Part shown: in pieces, positions 6,696 through 8,068 of the stretch | How positions within the stretch are numbered: position 1 is the stretch's first letter | Layout: each line of letters starts with the position of its first letter | Assembly (NCBI GenBank): GCA_900553645.1 | Contig: USEE01000050.1 | Location: forward strand, 1-8,068 | Source of the DNA: an uncultured Eubacteriales bacterium | GTDB taxonomy: Bacteria; Bacillota_A; Clostridia; Christensenellales; Aristaeellaceae | DNA: 8,068 nucleotides | Direction: 5' to 3' | Made by a program: the position numbers and the translations under genes | The notes under the pieces: model-generated | Databases searched by the model: none | The model's input: only the letters and a program-made list of their open reading frames with translations | What the model was told of the DNA's origin: nothing

Positions 6696-6704
6696 GCACG
6701 TATG
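6688..6704. repeat. Direct repeat copy 1 (operator-like)
   Basis: ACATGCAAGCACGTATG on the plus strand. It matches the second copy at 6734-6750 in 15 of 17 positions, start to start 46 bp apart. It covers the -35 of the minus-strand promoter. Repeats of this size in a divergent promoter region are typical of regulator binding sites; the regulator is unknown. Confidence 0.5.
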
Positions 6705-6706
6705 CA

Positions 6707-6733
6707 AAATAAGTCGGTGAATGCGGCTTATTT
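6707..6733. repeat. Palindrome between the two direct repeats
   Basis: AAATAAGTCG and CGGCTTATTT form a 10-bp inverted repeat (one G-T position) around the 7-base spacer GTGAATG. It sits exactly between the two direct repeats, upstream of the TIM-barrel promoter. It could be a dimeric regulator site or a cruciform; it has no following U tract, so a terminator is unlikely. Confidence 0.55.
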
Positions 6734-6750
6734 ACATGCAGGCACGGATG
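6734..6750. repeat. Direct repeat copy 2 (operator-like)
   Basis: ACATGCAGGCACGGATG on the plus strand, differing from copy 1 at two positions. It overlaps a weak candidate plus-strand -35 (TTTACA at 6731-6736) for the now-decayed alpha-galactosidase gene, so the pair may once have controlled both divergent genes. Confidence 0.5.
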
Positions 6751-6797
6751 TTAATACTTGACTTATCGAAAATCCGATTAAGAAATGGGGCGATACC

Positions 6798-7620
6798 ATG
6801 TGGCAAGACGCTTTGAAGCGCTGCGGCCTGCCCGTGGACGGCGGCGAGCTGTTTGAAATATGGCTAAATGGCAGCGAGGCAAACGGCGCGGACGAACCCG
6901 AAACCGCAACTGAAACGGCGGACGGCGTGGAGCTTACGTGGATTGAGGCGGGACTTGAACTGCGCGCGCGCATATCGACCGACGCGGAAACCGGCGTGGT
7001 GCGGCTGAGCGGCGGCATGAAGAACGTCGGCGGCGCGCCCGTGACGCTCACGCGCGCGAACTGGCGGTTCACGCTGGCCGAAAGGCAGTATTAGCTGTAT
7101 ACTCAGGCGGGCAGATGGTCGCGCGAAAACCGCGGCGGCTGGCACAGCTTCGACGCGGGCGAAATGGCGAAAACCGCTGCGACAACAAGGCCTACCTCAG
7201 GATAGGCGCAAGCGAGCGGCTGTGCGTGGAGTTAAAGCCGGGCGCAGGCTGATCGGCGAAATGGACCTGGTAATATCGACCACCTGCATGGAATGGATAA
7301 AGATCAATTCCAACCCGATTCTTAATCCGGGCTGAGATTGATTGTATTAATATACGAATGTGTGGCATGAAGTACTGGCCGAGGTACGCAGACTGCATCC
7401 GGAAACCTGCTTTGAATGCTGCCCCAGTGGCGCGATGCGCATGGATTTTAACAACATTTCGCGCTACGACACGATGTTCAATACGCCAATACGTCAGGTA
7501 TTCCCGCAGGTTGAGTCGCGTGACGCATATATTTCGGGCAAAGAACTCATGGAGCAGGGGTTCATGGCACAGCTGGCGCTTTCTGAAAGTGCGGCGGTAT
7601 TCTGTATAGAGGAAGTATAG
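6798..7620 (+). pseudogene. Decayed GH36-type alpha-galactosidase
   Basis: Several pieces in one direction but different frames look like remnants of one glycoside hydrolase. From ATG 6798 a 98-residue piece resembling the GH36 N-terminal beta-sandwich runs to a TAG at 7092-7094. The same frame continues with LYTQAGRWSRENRGGWHSF, typical of the same domain, until the frame is lost. Frame 2 resumes near 7175 (RCDNKAYLRIG) to TGA 7250, frame 1 from 7249 (LIGEMDLVISTT) to TGA 7333, and frame 1 again from about 7351 to TAG 7618-7620. The last piece holds ECCPSGAMRMDF, which fits the C-x2-G-x2-R-x-D acid/base motif of GH36. The region that should carry the KWD nucleophile, several hundred residues, is missing near 7336-7350. 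With about 270 codons in place of roughly 700, no active enzyme is expected. The family call rests on motifs only. Confidence 0.72.
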
Positions 7621-7645
7621 TTATTCGTTAGGTTGGCGGTACGGA

Positions 7646-7689
7646 GGGGGACGTGTTCTTTATTTTCGGAAGGAAAGAACACGTCCCCC
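7646..7689. repeat. REP-like 16-bp perfect palindrome
   Basis: GGGGGACGTGTTCTTT at 7646-7661 is perfectly complementary to AAAGAACACGTCCCCC at 7674-7689, with a 12-base loop. Neither strand has a proper T tract after the stem, so it is not a standard terminator. It resembles the dispersed GGGACxGTTCTTT-type palindromes that I recall as common in Bacillota genomes and in some cases linked to REP-associated transposases. It lies just beyond the pseudogene. Copy number cannot be judged from this window. Confidence 0.6.
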
Positions 7690-7703
7690 CTTTCCCTCTC
7701 CCC

Positions 7704-7742
7704 AAAAATAATCCAACCCCACGTAATGAAACGTGAGGTTGG
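7704..7742 (-). terminator. Terminator of the sugar-binding lipoprotein gene
   Basis: On the minus strand CCAACCUCACGU pairs along its whole length with ACGUGGGGUUGG (12 bp, one U-G pair) around a 6-nt loop UUCAUU, followed by AUUAUUUUU. It begins 15 bases after the stop of the solute-binding protein gene. On the plus strand the same position is a C-A mismatch and no U tract follows, so it is directional. Confidence 0.88.
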
Positions 7743-7757
7743 AGATAGTATCAAATA

Positions 7758-8068
7758 TTACTTGCCCTGAGCGGCGCGCCATGCATTCAGCTGGCTCTGC
7801 TCCTCGGCGAGGACAGTTTCCAGACCAGCGTTGTTCAGAGCATCCAGGAACTTGGGCAGCTCGGTCTCGGGATCGGCACGACCGGCGGTCAGAGCCCTGT
7901 AATACTCGTTAGTTACCTGACGGATAGCGGCCAGCTCGGTCATAACGGGCTCTTCGTCAAATGCGAAGCCCATGTTGTCGGCGTAAACCAGTTCCTTATC
8001 GAACGCCTCGTACATCTCGACCATGTTGACGGGCAGCGAGGAATCCGGCTCGGCGGTTATGAAGCCCG
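7758..8068 (-). CDS. Extracellular solute-binding lipoprotein, C-terminal part (DUF3502-type, partial)
   Basis: The frame is open from the window edge and gives the last 102 residues, to the TAA at 7760-7758. The pattern GFAFDEEPVMTELAAIRQV, then EYYRAL, DPETELPKF, AGLETVLAEEQSQLNAW matches what I know of the C-terminal DUF3502 region of LipO-like family 1 solute-binding proteins. These are surface lipoproteins that deliver sugars to ABC importers, common in Paenibacillus and gut Clostridia. The signal peptide, lipobox and most of the ligand-binding domain are outside the window, so the substrate cannot be judged. The permease genes usually lie next to such genes and would be expected beyond the right edge. 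Read leftward, it converges on the alpha-galactosidase remnant and ends at a strong terminator. ATG 8024 is internal, not the start. Confidence 0.85.
   Translation of the reverse strand, partial: GFITAEPDSSLPVNMVEMYEAFDKELVYADNMGFAFDEEPVMTELAAIRQVTNEYYRALTAGRADPETELPKFLDALNNAGLETVLAEEQSQLNAWRAAQGK

Noticed and set aside
6758..6786. Plus-strand promoter TTGACT-17-AGAAAT before the pseudogene
   Set aside because: The -10 is far from consensus. An alternative TTTACA/AATACT pair is also weak, so neither is annotated.
7358..7609. Plus-strand frame starting MCGMKYWPRYADC
   Set aside because: It overlaps the GH36 C-terminal fragment in another frame and shows no family motif.
7646..7689. Palindrome as an intrinsic terminator for the plus-strand gene
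   Set aside because: The stem is followed by CCTTTCCC rather than a T tract; it is better treated as a REP-like repeat.

Overview
The window looks like part of a chromosome from a GC-rich, low-rank-unassigned member of the Bacillota, most likely an uncultured gut Clostridia-type lineage. The pointers are a canonical T-box leader, strong AGGAGG-type ribosome binding sites, tRNA-dependent amidation genes, and the tail of a DUF3502-type sugar-binding lipoprotein. Isoleucine is often encoded by ATA despite the high GC. Placement below phylum is inference.

Left and centre (about 100-5640, minus strand): one operon for tRNA-dependent amide aminoacyl-tRNA synthesis. It reads, in transcription order, a TTGACA-17-TAAAAT promoter, a leader of about 370 nt that is a T-box riboswitch, a fused aspS::gatC gene, gatA, gatB, and a strong intrinsic terminator. 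The fused protein carries a complete bacterial AspRS and a complete GatC, so AspRS, GatC, GatA and GatB (every enzyme needed to turn Asp and tRNA-Asn into Asn-tRNA-Asn) come from one transcript. The T-box specifier loop reads GAAGAAC, so an Asn codon (AAC) and a Glu codon (GAA) overlap with a one-base shift. This is the arrangement reported for the two-codon T-box of the Clostridium acetobutylicum gatCAB operon, and it fits an operon that serves both Asn-tRNA and Gln-tRNA formation. The fusion combined with this leader is the most interesting system in the window.

Middle right (5671-6750): a minus-strand xylose-isomerase-like TIM-barrel protein (sugar phosphate isomerase/epimerase family) with its own promoter and terminator. 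Its upstream region holds a pair of 17-bp direct repeats flanking a 10-bp-stem palindrome, which looks like an operator region.

Right (6798-8068): a decayed plus-strand GH36-type alpha-galactosidase pseudogene, with an in-frame stop, frameshifts and a large internal loss that removed the nucleophile region. It is followed by a REP-like 16-bp perfect palindrome, then a terminator and the C-terminus of an extracellular sugar-binding lipoprotein read leftward. This end is carbohydrate-acquisition territory undergoing gene loss. Bases 1-63 may be the tail of an unrecognised plus-strand gene.
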